Shown in pieces: positions 1-12,800 of a stretch of DNA of 64,000 bases. Every line of letters begins with the position of its first letter. Positions within the stretch are counted from its first letter, which is position 1. The DNA is taken from the NCBI RefSeq assembly GCF_036227485.1, contig NZ_CP109479.1, positions 9,610,001 through 9,674,000 of the forward strand, in the 5' to 3' direction. The notes beneath the pieces were generated by a model. That model did no database searches. It was not told the DNA's origin and saw nothing but the letters and a program-made list of their open reading frames with translations. The position numbers and the translations under genes were made by a program. The stretch comes from Streptomyces sp. NBC_01451 (lineage in GTDB: Bacteria; Actinomycetota; Actinomycetes; Streptomycetales; Streptomycetaceae).

Positions 1-1
1 G

Positions 2-3000
2 GCTCTCCGGCACGGGGAGCTTCCCGCGACCCTGCACGTCGACGAGCCGACCTCGCATGTGGACTGGTCGGCCGGGGGAGTAAGGCTGCTGACCGAGCCG
101 CAGTCGTGGCCGGGCGTCGACCGGCCACGCCGTGCCGCCGTCTCCTCCTTCGGGATCAGCGGCACCAACGCGCACGTCATCATCGAGCAGGCGCCCGAGA
201 ACGCGCGGGACGATACCCGGTCGCAGACGCCGCTGCCCGCCGTTCCGTTGGTCCTTTCCGCGCGCAGCGACGCCGCCCTGCGGGCTCAGGCCCGCGCTCT
301 GGCGGCCGTCGTGGCCGATGAGGCGGCCGCGCCGGCAGATGTCGCGTTCTCCTTGGCGACCACGCGCGCCTCACTCCCGCACCGGGCCGTCGTGCTTGCC
401 CGGGATCGGGCGCAGGCGCAGCGCGGACTCGAAACCCTGGCGGCGGGCGGTACCGCGCCCGAAGTCGTCGAAAGCCCCGCGGAACACGGTGGCCTCGGCC
501 TGCTCTTCACCGGGCAGGGAGCGCAGCGCCTCGGCATGGGCGGCGCGCTGTACGAGGCGTTCCCCGTGTTCGCCGACGCGTACGACGAGATCGTCGGCCA
601 CCTCGACCTCCAACTGGAGCGGCCGCTGCGCGAAGTGCTGTACGGCGACGACGCCGAGCTGCTGCGGCAGACGGGCTACGCGCAGTGTGCCCTGTTCGCC
701 CTTGAGGTCGCTCTCTACCGGCTGGTCGAGTCCTGGGGCGTGCGCCCGGACGTCCTGCTCGGCCACTCGATCGGCGAGCTCGCCGCCGCGCACGTGGCGG
801 GTGTGTGGTCGGTCGAGGACGCCTGCGCGGTGGTGGGTGCCCGCGCGCGGCTGATGCAGGCGCTGCCGACGGGCGGCGCGATGGCCGCCGTCGCGGCCCC
901 CGAGGGTACGGTGAGGCCCCTGCTGACCGGCCCGGTGGACATCGCCGCGGTCAACGGCCCGGAGTCGGTCGTGCTCTCCGGTCCCGAGGCCGAACTCGAC
1001 GCGATTCTCCGTCGACTGGAAGCCGACGGGCGCAAGACCACCTGGCTGCGCGTGTCTCACGCCTTCCACTCCGCGCTGATGGAGCCGATGCTCGACGAGT
1101 TCCGCCGCGTGCTGAGCATCGTCGAGTACCACCCGCCGCGCATCCCGGTCGTCTCCAACCTGACCGGTGCCCCGGCGACCGGCGACGACCTGCGCACCCC
1201 CGAATACTGGGTGCGGCATGTCCGCGAAACCGTCCGATTCGGCGATGGAGTACGGTCGTTGTCCGCGGCCGGGGTCCGCACGGTTCTCGAACTCGGTCCC
1301 GACCCGGTCCTGTCGGCGATGGCCCAGGAGTCGGCCGACGGCCGGGAGATCGCGTTCGTCCCGCTGGTCCGGCGCGATCGGCCGGAGCCGGAGACCGTTC
1401 GCACGGCCGTGGCCACCGCGTACGTGCGCGGGGGTGCGGTCGACTGGAGCACGTGGTTCGCGGGGTCCGGCGTCCGCCGGGTGGACCTGCCGACATATCC
1501 CTTCCAGCGGCGGCGGTACTGGCTCGCGCCCACGGCCCACGGCCGCGTGGACGCCCCGAGCTTCGGACAGACCGAGTCCCGGCACCCGCTGCTGACCGCG
1601 GCCATCGGACTCGCGGACGGCGGCGCGACGGTGCTGACGGGACGGCTCGCGGTCGACACGGTGCCCTGGCTCGCCGAGCATGTCATCGCGGGGGAGCGCG
1701 TTCTGCCGGGTACGGCGTTCCTGGACATGGCGCTGCACGCGGGCCGGCTCACGGGCTGCGCCGCGGTCGAGGAACTCACCTTGCACGCGCCGCTGGTGCT
1801 TCCGCCGGTGGGCGGACTCGCTCTGCAGGTCGTCGTGACGCCCGGGGACGACGGCCGCGCGACGGTCGACTTCCACGCCCGCGCCGACGACGACACTTCC
1901 TGGACGCGCCACGCCGGCGCCGTCCTCACGCCGAGCGAGAGCAGCATGCCGACGCACATCGGTCTCGCCGAGTGGCCTCCCGCTCACGCGGAGCCGGTCG
2001 ACATCGCCGACCTCTACGAGAACCTCGCCGACGAGGGTTACCACTACGGTCCGACGTTCCAGAGCCTGCGCGGCGTCTGGAAGCGCGGCGGCGAGGTCTT
2101 CGCCGAAGTCGTGCTGCCCGAAGGCACCGATCCGGGAACGCATCTGCTGCATCCCGCGCTGCTGGACGCCGTGCTGCACGCAACCGACTTCGCCGAGGGC
2201 GAGGCCCGCGAGTCCGGCGAGATCCGCCTCCCCTTCGCATGGCGGGGCGTGCGGGTGAACGTTCCGGGTGCCACCGCGGTGCATGTGCGGATCACCTCCC
2301 ATCCGCAGGGCGGCGTACGCCTGGACCTGGCCGACGGGTCCGGTGCTCCCGTGGCGTCGGCGGACGACTACCGGACGCGGCTCGTCCCGCCCGGTTCACT
2401 CTCCTCAGCGCGCACCGAGCCGCTCTACGAGATCGTCTGGCGCCCCGTCACCACACCCGCCGCCACGGCAGACGCGTCGCTCCTGAACGTCGAACTGCCC
2501 GACGACCTCACCGACGCGCTCTGCCACACGGCCGACCTGCTGCGACGCCACGACGCCGGGACGACCCTCGTCCTCGTTATCCCCGGCGACGACCCGATAG
2601 CGGCCGCGGCCCGCGGCCTGGTCCGGTCGGCCCAGGCGGAGAGCCCCGGAAGGTTCGTGCTCCTCGACTTCCTCGACACGGACGCGCCGGCCCTGGAGAC
2701 CGCCCGGCGGGCAGCTTCCTGCGAGGAGCCGGAACTGCGGGTACGCGGTGGTGAGTGGTTCGTGCCGCGCCTGGTGCGCTCGCGTGCGGAGTCGCGGGAG
2801 GAGGCGCGGGCGGACGCGAACCGGCTCGCGAACGGCACAGTCCTGATCACCGGCGGCACCGGAGGCCTCGGCCTCCTGACCGCCCGTCACCTGGCCGCGG
2901 TCCACGGCGCGCGTCACCTGCTGCTCGTGAGCCGCAGCGGCTCGGCGGCCCCCGGCGTCGAAGCGCTGGTCGACGAGGTTCGCGAACTCGGCGCACACGT

Positions 3001-3897
3001 GACGATCGCGGCCTGCGACGTCTCCGACCGCGCCGCGCTCGCCACCGTACTGGACGGGATCCCGGCCGATCAGCCGCTGACCGCGGTCGTCCACGCGGCC
3101 GGAACCGTCGACGACGCGCTGACCGGCGACCTGACCCGCGAGCGGTTCGACGCGGTCTGCCGCCCCAAGGCCGTCGGCGCGCGCAATCTGCACGAGCTGA
3201 CCCTCGGCCTCGACCTGAGCGCCTTCGTGCTCTTCTCCTCCGCCGCCGCCCTCGTGGACGGCGCGGGCCAGGGCAACTACGCCGCCGCCAACGCCTACCT
3301 GGACGCCCTCGCCGCCGGGCGCGTCGCCGCAGGGCTGCGCGCCACCTCCCTCTCGTGGGGACTGTGGTCCGGCGAGCAGGGCATGGGCGCCCGGCTCGAC
3401 GCCGTCACCCGCCATCGCATCACCCGCCAGGGCATCGCACCGCTCACCCCGGAAGCGAGCCTCGCCGCTCTCGACGCCGCGCTCGCCACGGGTACGAGCT
3501 CACTCGCGCCGCTCGCGATCGACCGAGCCGCGCTGAGGGCCCGACCGGACGGCGTACCGGCCCTGCTCCGCGAACTCGTACCGACACCGCAGGCCCCGGC
3601 CCCGTCCGTGATCCGCGGCACCGAAGCGCAGCACCTGGCCGACCTGTCCGAGACCGACCGCACCAGTGCCCTGCTCGACCTCACCCGCTCGCTCGTCGCG
3701 GCCGTGCTCGGACACGAGGACGCTGCGACGGTCGGCGCGACCCGGTCCTTCACCGACCTCGGCTTCGACTCGCTCGCCGCCGTCGACCTGCGCAACAGCC
3801 TGCAGAAGCGGCTCGGGCTCACTCTCCCGGCCACGCTCGTGTTCGACTACCCGAACCCGCGCGCCCTCGCCGAGTACCTGGCGACACGGTTCTCCAC
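2..3897 (+). other. PKS module A: (KS)-AT-DH-KR-ACP
   Basis: Only the KS tail is inside the window ([10 protein letters not shown] near base 150). The AT has GQG near 510, the catalytic GHSIG at 761-775 and HAFH at 1058-1069, the malonyl-CoA signature. The DH has an intact HxxxGxxxxP motif starting at the His codon 1679-1681 and a second motif DxxxH near 2165. The KR has the NADPH loop GGTGGLG near 2855, VDD near 3107 (B-type) and the catalytic Tyr in GNYAAAN near 3276. The ACP serine is codon 3770-3772 in GFDSL. Everything needed for a malonyl extension reduced to an enoyl product is present. Confidence 0.93.
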
Positions 3898-6800
3898 CGC
3901 TCCCGCCACGGCCAAGGCCGCCACCATGGCGGTCGCCCGTACCGACGAACCGATCGCGATCGTCGGGATGGCCTGCCGCTTCCCCGGCGGCGTCGCCTCG
4001 CCCGAGGACCTCTGGACCCTGCTGTCCGACGGGGTGGACGCGGTCGGTGCGTTTCCGACCGACCGCGGCTGGGACCTCGCCTCCCTCTACGACCCGGACC
4101 GTGTGCGCCCGGGCACCAGTTACGCGTCCGAAGGCGGCTTCCTGCACACCGCCGCCGAGTTCGACGCGGGATTCTTCGACATCAGCCCTCGCGAGGCTCG
4201 GGCCATGGACCCGCAGCAACGCCTGCTGCTCGAAACCTCCTGGGAGGCCTTGGAACGCGCCGGAATCGATCCGCACACGCTGCGCGGCAGCCGGACCGGC
4301 GTGTTCGCCGGCGTGATGTACCACGACTGGGCCACGCGGCTGGGCCCGAAGGTGCCCGAGGAGCTCGCCGGGCACCTGGGCAACGGCAGCCTTGCCAGCG
4401 TCGTCTCCGGCCGCGTCGCCTACGCGCTCGGCCTTGAGGGCCCGACGGTCACCGTCGACACGGCCTGCTCCTCCTCGCTCGTCGCGCTGCACTGGGCGAT
4501 CCAGGCCCTGCAGGCCGGAGAGTGCACCCTTGCACTGGTCGGCGGCGTCACCGTGATGGCGACCCCCGACACGTTCGTCGACTTCAGCCGACAGCGAGGT
4601 CTCGCCGCCGACGGGCGCTGCAAGTCCTTCGCCGCCGCAGCGGACGGCACCGGCTGGGGTGAGGGCGTCGGCGTACTCGCGGTCGAGACGCTGTCCGAGG
4701 CACGTCGCCATGGACACCGGGTCCTGGCCGTCGTCTCCGGGTCCGCGGTCAATCACGACGGCGCGAGCAACGGGCTGACCGCGCCCAACGGGCTCGCCCA
4801 GCAGCGGGTGATCCGCCAGGCGCTGGCCGGCGCCGGACTGCACCCGGCCGACATCGACGCCGTCGAAGGCCACGGCACCGGCACCACGCTCGGCGACCCG
4901 ATCGAGATCGGCGCCCTGCAAGCGGTCTACGGCCCGGAGCGCGAGGCCGCGGGCGCACCCCTGTGGCTCGGCTCGATCAAGTCCAACCTCGGCCACCCGC
5001 AGGCCGCCGCGGGCGTAGCCGGGGTCATCAAGACGGTCCTCGCTCTCCGTGCCGAGCGACTGCCCGCGACCCTGCACGTGGACGCACCAACGCCGCAGGC
5101 CGACTGGTCGGCCGGAGCGGTCGAGCTGCTGACCGAGTCGCGGCCGTGGTCGCGCGGTGAGCGCACCCGCCGGGCCGGGGTGTCCTCGTTCGGCATCAGC
5201 GGCACCAACGCACACGTGATCATCTCGGAGGCGCCCAGCGCCCCCGAGCCCCACCCGGTGGCCGCGCCCGAGCCTCAGCCGGTGACCACACCCCGGCTCA
5301 CGCCGCTGCCGTTCCTGCTCTCGGCACGCACCCCGACCGCGCTCGCCGCGCAGGCGGCACGGCTGCGTGCCTACGTCACGGACCAGCCGCTGGACGCGCT
5401 GGCCTGCTCCCTCGCGACCGAGCGCTCCGCGTTCGAGCACCGGGCCGCGATCGTCACGGGCGACCGCGAGGAGCTCCTGCTCGGCCTGGACGCCCTCGTA
5501 TCGGGCGAAGCGATGCCGAACGTGCGGCGGGGAACTGCCCGCACCCGCGGCGGCAAGACCGCTTTCCTCTTCTCCGGCCAGGGCGCCCAGCGCGTCGCGA
5601 TGGGCCGTGCCCTCCACGCGGCGTTCCCCACCTTCGCACAGGCCTTCGACGAGGTCGCGCGGGCCCTCGATCCGCTGCTCGGCGAGTCGCTGCACCAGGC
5701 CGTGTTCGAGGACGAGGACCCGGCGCGCCTCAACCGCACCCGGCTGACCCAGCCCGCGCTGTTCGCCGTCGAGGTCGCACTCTTCCGCCTCACCGAGTCC
5801 TGGGGCCTGCGGCCCGATCTGCTGGCGGGCCACTCGATCGGTGAGATCGCGGCGGCGCACGTCGCGGGCGTCCTCTCGCTCGACGACGCGGCCAGGCTGA
5901 TCGCCGCGCGCGGCGCACTGATGGACGCGCTGCCCGACGGCGGCGCCATGGTCGCTCTCGGCGTCACCGAGCACGACGTCAGGGAGCTGATCGCCGGGCG
6001 TGAGCACGAGGTCGACATCGCCGCGGTCAACGGGCCGACAGCGGTGGTCGTCTCCGGCGTCGAGACCGCTGTACTGGAGATCGCGAACGTCATCGACGAG
6101 CGGGGCGCCGTCACGCACCGCCTGCCGGTGAGCCACGCCTTCCACTCGCCGCTGATGGAACCGATGCTGGCCGAGTTCGCTCGGGTCTGCGCGGGCCTGG
6201 AGTTCCGCCCACCGCGCATACCGTTCGTCTCGGCGGTCACCGGCCGCCTCGCGACCCCGGCGGAGATCACCGACCCCGCGTACTGGGTCGGACATGCCCG
6301 CCGGGCGGTCCGCTTCGCCGACGCGCTCACCGTGTTGACGCAGCACGGTGTCGACACGTTCGTCGAGATCGGCCCGGACCGGGTGCTGGCCAACATGGCC
6401 GAGCGCGGGCTTCCGGACACGGTCACGGGGAACGCCGTGTTCGCGTCGCTGATGCGCCGCAACCGCGAGGAGGTCGCCGAGGCGCTCGGTGCGCTCGCGC
6501 AGCTGCACGTCCACGGAGTCGCCGTCGACTGGTCCGCTTCGCTGGGCACCGCAACACCGCTCGACCTGCCGACGTACGCGTTCGAACACACTCGCTACTG
6601 GGTCGACGCCGCGCCCGCGCTTGACGCCGCCGAAGTCGGCCAGCAGGCGGCCGGGCACCCCATGCTCGGCGCCGTGATCACCCTGGCCGGAACCGGAGAG
6701 CTCGTCTGCACCGGCCGGCTCTCGGCCGGGACCCAGCCGTGGCTCGCCGACCACGTCGTACGCGGCGCGATCCTGCTGCCGGGCACCGGATTCCTCGATC

Positions 6801-9800
6801 TCGTGCTGTGGGCCGCCGACCGGGCGGGCTGCGCGGGCGTCGAAGAACTCACCCTTCAGAGCCCGCTGATTCTGCCGGAACGCGGCGGCGTCGCCCTGCA
6901 ACTCGTCGTGGGCCCGCCGGAAGGCGGCCGTCGCCGCGTGACGATCCACACCCGGGCCGACGACACCGAGGAGTGGACCCGCCACGCCACGGCCGTCCTG
7001 AGCACGACAGGTCGGCCCGCGGACTTCGACCTCGCCCAGTGGCCGCCGGCCGGTGCCGAACCCTTCGCCGCCACCGACGCGTACGCACAACTGGCGGCGC
7101 GCGGCTACGACTACGGAGCCGCCTTCCAGGGCCTTCGCGCGGCATGGCGTCGCGGCGACGAGGTGTTCGCCGAGGTCGTGCTGCCCGAGGTGGCGGGCAC
7201 GGCCGCGTTCGGCCTGCACCCCGCGCTGCTCGACGCCGCCATGCACGCCGACCTGCTGCTCTCCGGCCCCGACGCACCGACACTGCTGCCCTTCGTGTGG
7301 TCCGGCGTGACCCTCTACGCGACCGGCGCCCGAGAGCTGCGGGTCAGGATTCTCCGGGTCTCCGGCGACGAGCAGAGCCTCATCCAGGTCGCCGATGCCA
7401 CGGGAAGCCCCGTGGCGTCCGTGGACTCACTCGTCTCACGCCCCGTCACCGGGACCAGCCTCAGCTCGGTGGCCGAGCGCGACGTCCCGCTGCTGGGCGT
7501 GGCCTGGCAGGACGTCTTTCTTCCTCAGGTCACCGACGAAGGCGGGCCCGAGGTGCTGGTCTGCCCCGAGGGCGACGACGTGCACGCCGTGGTCGGCGCC
7601 GTTCTCACCGCGCTACAGGGGCGGCCGGCCGACGAACGCCTGGTCGTGGTCACCCGGAACGGCACCGCCCTCGCCGAGGACGTGAGTCCCGCGCAGGCCG
7701 CGGTGTGGGGTCTGGTTCGTGCCGCCGAGGCGGAGAACCCGGGCAGGTTCGTGCTCGTGGACCGCGGCGACGACGAAGCGTGGCGCGGACTGCTGCCCGC
7801 CGTCCTCGCGTCCGGCGAGCCCGAGGTCGCCCTCCACGACGGCACGGTGCGCGTGCCCCGGCTCGCCCCGACGCGGCCCGAGCAGGACGCGCCGCGGCCC
7901 TGGAACCCCTCGGGAACAGTGCTGATCACTGGCGGTACCAGCGGACTCGGCGCACTGGCGGCCCGTCACCTGGTGACCGAGCACGGCGTCCGGCACCTGC
8001 TGCTCGCGAGCAGGCGCGGCCCGGACGCGCCCGCTGCCGATGAACTGCGCAGCGACCTCAAGGCCCTCGGCGCTCAGGTGACGATCGCCGCATGCGACGT
8101 CTCCGACCGCACCGCGCTCGCCCGTCTGCTGGCGGGCATCCCCGCCGAAAACCCGCTGACCGCCGTCCTGCACGCCGCAGGCCTGGCCGGAGGCGGGCTG
8201 ATCGGCTCGCTTGAGGCCGACCGGCTCGACGAGGTGCTGCGCGCGAAGGCCGACGCGGCACGGCACCTGCACGAACTCACAGCCGAACTGGACCTGGCAG
8301 CCTTCGTCCTCTTCTCCTCCGCCGGCGGCATGGTCCTCGCCGCTGGCCAGGGCGACTACGCTGCCGCCAACGCATACCTCGACGGCTTGGCTGTCCACCG
8401 TCACCGTCTCGGCCTGCCCGCGACCGCGCTCGCCTGGGGCCTGTGGGCGTATGACACGGGCCTCGGCGGCAGACTGGGCGAGGACGACCTGTACCGCATG
8501 GCCCGCCTCGGCCTTCCCGCGATCACCGTCCACCAGGGCCTGAGGGCACTGGACGCGGCGCTCGCGACCGACACCGCACCCGTGCTCGCGCCGCTGCCGA
8601 TCGACACAGCCGCACTGCGCGCACGCACCGACCAGGTCCCCGCACTGCTGCGAGGATTCCTCGCCACACCGACACGCCGCGCAGTGGCGTCAGCCGCGTC
8701 CGCCACCGATCTGACGAGCCGCCTGGCGGGGCTCGGTGAGTCCGACCGCGACCGCCTGCTGCTCGACCTGGTCCGCACGCACGTCGCCGCCACCCTCGGC
8801 CACAGCGCCGGCGCGATAGACACGGAACGGGCGTTCCGCGAACTCGGTTTCGACTCACTGACCGCCGTCGAGCTGCGCAACGCGCTCAGCGCGGCGACGG
8901 GGCTCACCCTCCCGGCCACCCTCGTGTTCGACCACCCGACCGCGAGCGCTGTCGCCGAGTTCATCAAGGCAGGACTGCTCGGCGCTGCCGCGGCGACCCC
9001 GGCACGCGTGACCGCCGCGACGGCGACCGCCCGCGACGAGCCGATCGCCGTCATCGGCATGGCCTGCCGCTATCCCGGCGACGTCGACACTCCGGAAGCA
9101 CTCTGGCAACTGCTGCTCGACGAAGCCGACGCCGTCAGCGGCTTCCCGGCCAACCGCGGCTGGGACATCGCCGGCATCTACGATCCCGAACCCGGCCACC
9201 TCGGCAAGACCTACGCGTGCGAGGGCGGATTCCTGCACCGCGCCGCCGACTTCGACCCGGCGTTCTTCGGCATCGGTCCGCGCGAGGCCCTCGCGATGGA
9301 CCCCCAGCAGCGGCTGCTCCTTGAGGTCGCGTGGGAGGCGATCGAGCGGGCGCGCATCAACCCGCGCTCGCTGCGCTCCACACTCACCGGCGTCTTCGCG
9401 GGCTGCATGTACGACGACTACGGCAGCCGGGTGAAGCAGCCTTCACCGGACGTGCTGCCGTACCTGGCCAACGGCTCCTCCGGATCCGTCGTCTCCGGCC
9501 GCGTCTCCTATCTGCTCGGCCTCGAAGGCCCGTCGATCACCGTGGACACCGCATGCTCCTCGTCCCTGGTGACGATCCACCTGGCCGCTCAGGCGCTGCG
9601 CGCGGGGGAGTGCACACTCGCGCTGGCCGGCGGTGTCACCGTGCTGTCCACCCCTGACCTGTTCGTCGACTCCAGCAGGCAGGGCGTGCTCTCACCCAAC
9701 GGCCGCTCGAAGTCGTTCTCCTCCGTCGCCGACGGCGTGGGCTGGGCCGAGGGCGCGGGCGTGCTACTGCTCGAACGGCTCTCGGACGCGCGCCGCAACG

Positions 9801-12800
9801 GGCACCCGGTGCTGGCGGTCGTACGGGGCAGCGCGGTGAACCAGGACGGCGCCTCCAACGGACTCACCGCCCCCAACGGCCCCTCGCAGGAACGCGTGAT
9901 CCACGCCGCGCTCGCCGCCGCCGGCCTGGAGACCTGGGAAGTGGACGCGGTCGAGGCGCACGGCTCCGGCACCCGCCTCGGCGACCCGATCGAGGCACAG
10001 GCGCTGCTGGCCACCTACGGACAGGGACGCGAACCCGGGCGCCCGCTCCGGCTCGGCTCGGTCAAGTCCAACATCGGCCACGCGCAGGCGGCGGGCGGTG
10101 TCGCCGGCGTCATCAAGATGGTCCAGGCGATGGAGCACGGCGTACTGCCGCGCAGCCTGCACGCCGAGGAGCCGTCGCCGCACGTGGACTGGTCGGTGGG
10201 CGCGGTCTCGCTGCTGACCGAGCGTCAGCCGTGGCCCGCCACCGGACGTCCGCGCCGAGCCGGCGTCTCGTCCTTCGGGATCAGCGGCACCAACGCGCAC
10301 GTCGTCCTGGAACAGGCGCCCGCCGTTCCGGTGCCCGACCGCGGTGATCAACGGCCCGCGACCGTCCCCTGGCTGGTGTCGGCGCGCTCGGAGGAGGCTC
10401 TGCGCGACCAGGCCGGCCGTCTCCTCGACCATCTGGACGTGCACGCCGCCGTACGCGATCTCGACATCGCGCTCACCCTCGCCGCGGGCCGCACTCACTT
10501 CGAGAACCGCGCGGTGATCCTGGGGACCGACCGGGCCGAACTCGTCGAGGGCCTCCGTGCCCTGGCCGAAGGCGGCCCCGGCGGTCGGTGCACGACAGGG
10601 ACGGCGGAGGCCTTGGGCGGCACGGTGTTCGTCTTCCCCGGCCGAGGCGGCGACTGGAGCGGCGTGGCGGCCGAACTCCTGGAATCCTCAGGAGCGTTCG
10701 CGGCCCGGCTCGCCCAGTGCGACGCCGCGCTCGCCCCGTTCATGGACCGGTCGGTCGCCGACCTGCTGCGCGGTGGCGATGCCGCGCTGATCGACCAGGC
10801 GGCGGTGCGGTGGGCGGTCATGGTCTCGCTGGCAGCTCTGTGGGAGGAACGCGGCGTACGCCCCGACGCGGTCCTGGGCCACGAGGAGGGAGAGGTAGCC
10901 GCCGGGTGCGTCGACGGAACGCTCTCGCTGGCGGACGGAGCGCGGATCATCACCTCACCCGACCGGCCGCACGGTTCGGTTCCCTTCGAGGAGTCCGTGC
11001 GCGGGCTCGCGGAGTCCGGATACGGCGTGTTCGTCGAACTCGGCCCGCGGGCAGTGCTGACGACGAGGATCCGACGAACGCTCGACGAGCTCGAACACCA
11101 GGCCGTCGTCACCGGTGCCCTGCCGCTCGCCGAGGCCGCCGCAACAATCCACGTGCACGGCGTCGCCGTCGACTGGACTCCGTTCTGCGCCGGCGGAATC
11201 CCGGCCGACCTGCCTACGTACGCCTTCCAGAACCGGGAGTACTGGCTGGACGCGACTCCCGCGCAGGGCGACGTCGTAGCGGCGGGACTCACCTCCGCCG
11301 AGCACCCTCTGCTGGGCGCGGTCATCGACGTGCCGGGCAGCGACGACGTCGTCTTCACGGCGAACATCTCGGCCGATCGGCAGCCATGGCTCGGCGATCA
11401 CGTGCTGCTCGGCCGCACCCTGCTGCCCGGAACCGCGTTCGTCGAACTCGCGCTCCGGGCCGGCGCGGAGGTCGGCTGCGATGTGCTGGAGGAACTGACG
11501 CAGCACACGCCGATGCCCCTGCCCGAGCGAGGCGCGACGAACGTACGCGTCGTCCTCGCGAGCCCGGACCGCGACGGACGGCGTGCGCTGTCGGTGTACG
11601 CACGCCCGGACGACGCACCACGCACCGCGCCGTGGACCCTGCACGCGAGCGGTACCGTGCACGCCGGCGCGGCCCCTGTCCCCTTCGACCTGGCCGCCTG
11701 GCCCCCGTCGGACGCCGAACCGTGCGATCTGTCCGGGGTGTATACGGACCTGGCCGCGCTCGGCTTCGACTACGGCCCTTCCTTCCAGGGCCTGCGGTCG
11801 GTGTGGCGGCGCGGGGACGAGGTGTTCGCGGAGATCTCGCCACCCTCGGGGGCGATCCGCGACGCCGCCTCGTACGGCGTGCACCCGGCCATGCTGGACT
11901 CGGCGCTGGGCGCGATGGACTTCCTCGGGGGAGGGCCCGCCGCACTGACCGAGACCACGATCCCGTTCGCCTGGAACAACGTCACCCTGTACCGCAAGGG
12001 CGCCGCGGCGCTGCGCGTGCGGGTACGAAAGGCGGCGCAGGACGCGAACAGCGCCGAGTTGTGGGTCGCGGACTCCTCGGGCACGGCTGTGGCGCACGTC
12101 GGGGCGCTGGTGACCCGGCCCGTTCCGGCGCACAGCGGGGCCGGGACGAGGCACCTGTATCGGATCACGTGGAATCCGCTGCCGATCGAGGCCGGGTCCC
12201 TGACCGCGCTCCCCGATGGCGTCACCCTGCTCGAATGCGCGCAGGCAACGTCCGACGACGTTCCCGGTGCCGTACACCGCGCTCTGCTGGACACCCTGGA
12301 CTCGCTGCGGTCCTGGCTGGCGGAACCGCGGCAGGCCGGCGAGCGCCTCGTCGCCCTGACCCGTAACGCCGTCGTCACGGAGACCGGTCAGAGCCCCGAT
12401 CTGACGCACGCGCCGCTGTGGGGTCTGATCCGCGCCGCCCAGGCCGAGCACCCGGACCGGATCCAGCTCATCGACCTCGACGAAACCGAGGCATCCCGCA
12501 GCGCACTGGCCGCTGCCGTGGCCACCGGCGAGCCCGAGGCCGCGATCCGCGGCGGACAGGTGAGTGCGCCGAGGCTGCGGCGCAGCACGCCCGGTGGCGC
12601 GTCGCGGAGCTGGGAACCGGACGGCACCGTGCTGATCACCGGTGGGACGGGACTGCTCGGCTCGGTGTTGGCCCGGCACCTGGTGGCCGTCCATGGAACG
12701 CGTCACCTGCTCCTCGTCAGCCGCCGGGGCACCAGCGCCCCAGGCGCCGAGGAACTGGCCGCCGAACTGGGCGAACTCGGCGCGACCGTCACGTTCGCGG

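Noticed and set aside
3500..7246. Very long open frames on the reverse strand under the PKS genes (also 371-2302, 10955-13480)
   Set aside because: They mirror the codon pattern of the forward PKS, show no recognisable domains, and are expected shadows in very GC-rich DNA.
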